From: Hungatella sp. UBA5982
Lineage (GTDB): Bacteria > Bacillota > Clostridia > Lachnospirales > Lachnospiraceae
Assembly (NCBI GenBank): GCA_002429965.1
Contig: DJBG01000094.1
Location: 16,020-22,102, forward strand
Length of the DNA stretch: 6,083 bases
Direction of reading: 5' to 3'
A program made the translations under genes and the position numbers. Shown one piece after another: positions 5,255 to 6,083 of the stretch. Numbering within the stretch: the stretch's first letter is position 1; each line of letters begins with the position of its first letter. Below the pieces are notes generated by a model. The model worked only from the letters and a program-made list of their open reading frames with translations. It had not been told where the DNA came from and made no database searches.

Positions 5255-5977
5255 TTAATCAATCGTTGACATATCAATATCGTGTCCCATTGCAATCACT
5301 TCCTCGATGATCTTTATTGCATTGCTTAAGCCGATACCGAATCTGCATGCTCCCCTCTTATACATTCTAAGAAGTGTGTCTAAATCCCTGACTCCGCCTG
5401 CTACCTTGATTTTCGCACGGTCGCCTACGGTTGCCTTAATCAGTTCTACGTGATGAAGGGTTGTAGGATTCTGGGAGAATCCGGTTCCTGTCTTGACATA
5501 ATCTGCGCCGCCTTCGATACAAAGCTCACTGGCTTTTATGATTTCTTCATCAGTTAAGAGCATCGCTTCAATGATAACCTTTAAAGAGGTTCCCTTGGTA
5601 GCCTCACGGACTGCCTTGATATCTTCAAGTACCAGATCATAAAGCCCTGCCTTCAGCCAGCCCACATTCATTACCATATCATTTTCCACAGGGTTCAGCT
5701 TCATGAACTCATGAGCCAGGTATACTTTTGTTTCTGTGGTTTCCTGACCGGAAGGGAATGCCAGGGAGGTACCGAAAGCGGTGTTTGTTCCCTTTAACAG
5801 TTCCACCAGCTCAGGATAATAGCATGGCCAGCAAAAGCAAGAGCCAAAATCATACTTTTTACAAGCTTCTACCATAGCCTCTACATCTTTGATCGACGTA
5901 TCCAATTTCAGTACACTTGGGTCCATCATGTAAGCAATATCCTTTACTGTCAATACGTCTTTTCTTAATTCTTTCAT
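5255..5977 (-). CDS. deoC: DeoC-type deoxyribose-phosphate aldolase
   Basis: A 240-residue class I aldolase of the DeoC/LacD family. The Schiff-base lysine is K162 in GADYVKTGTGF (157-167). The second active-site lysine is K191 in KVAGGVR (191-197), and D100 in NDMVMNVG matches the conserved aspartate. FPSG (74-77) and FGIGLS (213-218) correspond to phosphate-binding loops. The usual Firmicute DHTLLKP appears as MDPSVLKL (18-25), and the region CFCWPCYY (47-54) is also altered, so this is a divergent branch. DeoC cleaves 2-deoxyribose 5-phosphate to glyceraldehyde 3-phosphate and acetaldehyde in deoxynucleoside breakdown; a related sugar phosphate is possible here. No other nucleoside gene is visible. 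The start is supported by GAAAGG eight bases upstream of ATG. The stop is followed by the palindrome at 5149-5243, so it is probably the end of an operon continuing beyond the right edge, or a single gene. Confidence 0.82.
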   Translation of the reverse strand: MKELRKDVLTVKDIAYMMDPSVLKLDTSIKDVEAMVEACKKYDFGSCFCWPCYYPELVELLKGTNTAFGTSLAFPSGQETTETKVYLAHEFMKLNPVENDMVMNVGWLKAGLYDLVLEDIKAVREATKGTSLKVIIEAMLLTDEEIIKASELCIEGGADYVKTGTGFSQNPTTLHHVELIKATVGDRAKIKVAGGVRDLDTLLRMYKRGACRFGIGLSNAIKIIEEVIAMGHDIDMSTID

Positions 5978-6026
5978 TTTTTTTGCCTTTCTTTGTATGT
6001 AAATTTTATTTGATAAACGTAATCAT

Positions 6027-6060
6027 GGATCAGCCGGATTCTTTGGGAATGCCGGGATCC
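6027..6060. promoter_or_regulatory. Interrupted dyad upstream of deoC
   Basis: GGATC (6027-6031) pairs with GATCC (6056-6060), CCGG (6034-6037) with CCGG (6052-6055), and ATT (6038-6040) with AAT (6048-6050), with small bulges and a 7-base loop. It lies about 50 bases before the deoC start codon. No T-run follows on either strand, so it is more likely an operator or leader stem than a terminator. I see no confident promoter here; TAAAAT at 6003-6008 (minus) lacks a -35. Confidence 0.35.
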
Positions 6061-6083
6061 TATATAACTGTCAGACATCAGGT

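Noticed and set aside
1..6083. CRISPR array, tRNA, rRNA or full insertion sequence
   Set aside because: I found no regularly spaced repeats, no cloverleaf or ribosomal RNA motifs and no transposase gene.

Overview
The window reads as a low-to-mid-GC Firmicute chromosome, most likely a gut-type Clostridia/Lachnospiraceae. The clues are a CD3324-family small regulator, a DUF1062 protein, clean AGGAGG-type ribosome binding sites, sigma-A type promoters with extended -10 elements, and hairpin-plus-T-run terminators. Every gene I can support lies on the minus strand, so the window is read from right (6083) to left (1). All family names come from recognising the translated sequence, not from a search.

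In transcription order: a DeoC-type aldolase (5255-5977) has a dyad in its upstream leader. A roughly 95-bp imperfect palindrome (5149-5243) that looks like a terminator and/or a small MITE-like element follows it. Next comes a tight two-gene operon: a short-chain dehydrogenase that I recognise as UcpA (4286-5077) and, 3 bases later, an EutH-family permease (3179-4282). No other ethanolamine-utilisation gene or shell-protein gene is visible. A recognisable promoter at 3131-3159 then serves a 10-helix EmrE/DMT-type exporter (2108-3046), which ends at a strong terminator (2005-2053).

Beyond that terminator a very good extended -10 promoter (1922-1950) drives a pentapeptide-repeat protein (1130-1789). 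Its length, 28 continuous repeats and C-terminal helix match Gram-positive Qnr-type gyrase-protecting proteins. Its leader carries an AGGAGG without a start codon at the right distance and a micro-ORF that overlaps the gene by ATGA. A small CD3324-family helix-turn-helix protein (616-900) follows, with a structured leader and its own terminator. Last is a DUF1062 zinc-ribbon protein (1-488), cut by the left edge, with a 28-bp interrupted palindrome just upstream of its ribosome binding site.

Functionally the right half looks like small-molecule catabolism (aldolase, dehydrogenase, permease). The left half looks like stress or drug response (exporter, Qnr-like protein, small regulator, DUF1062). 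The most interesting unit is the EutH-UcpA pair, which suggests uptake plus oxidation of an unidentified alcohol or amino alcohol. That link is inference from gene order and families. No CRISPR array, tRNA, rRNA or full-size transposase is present.
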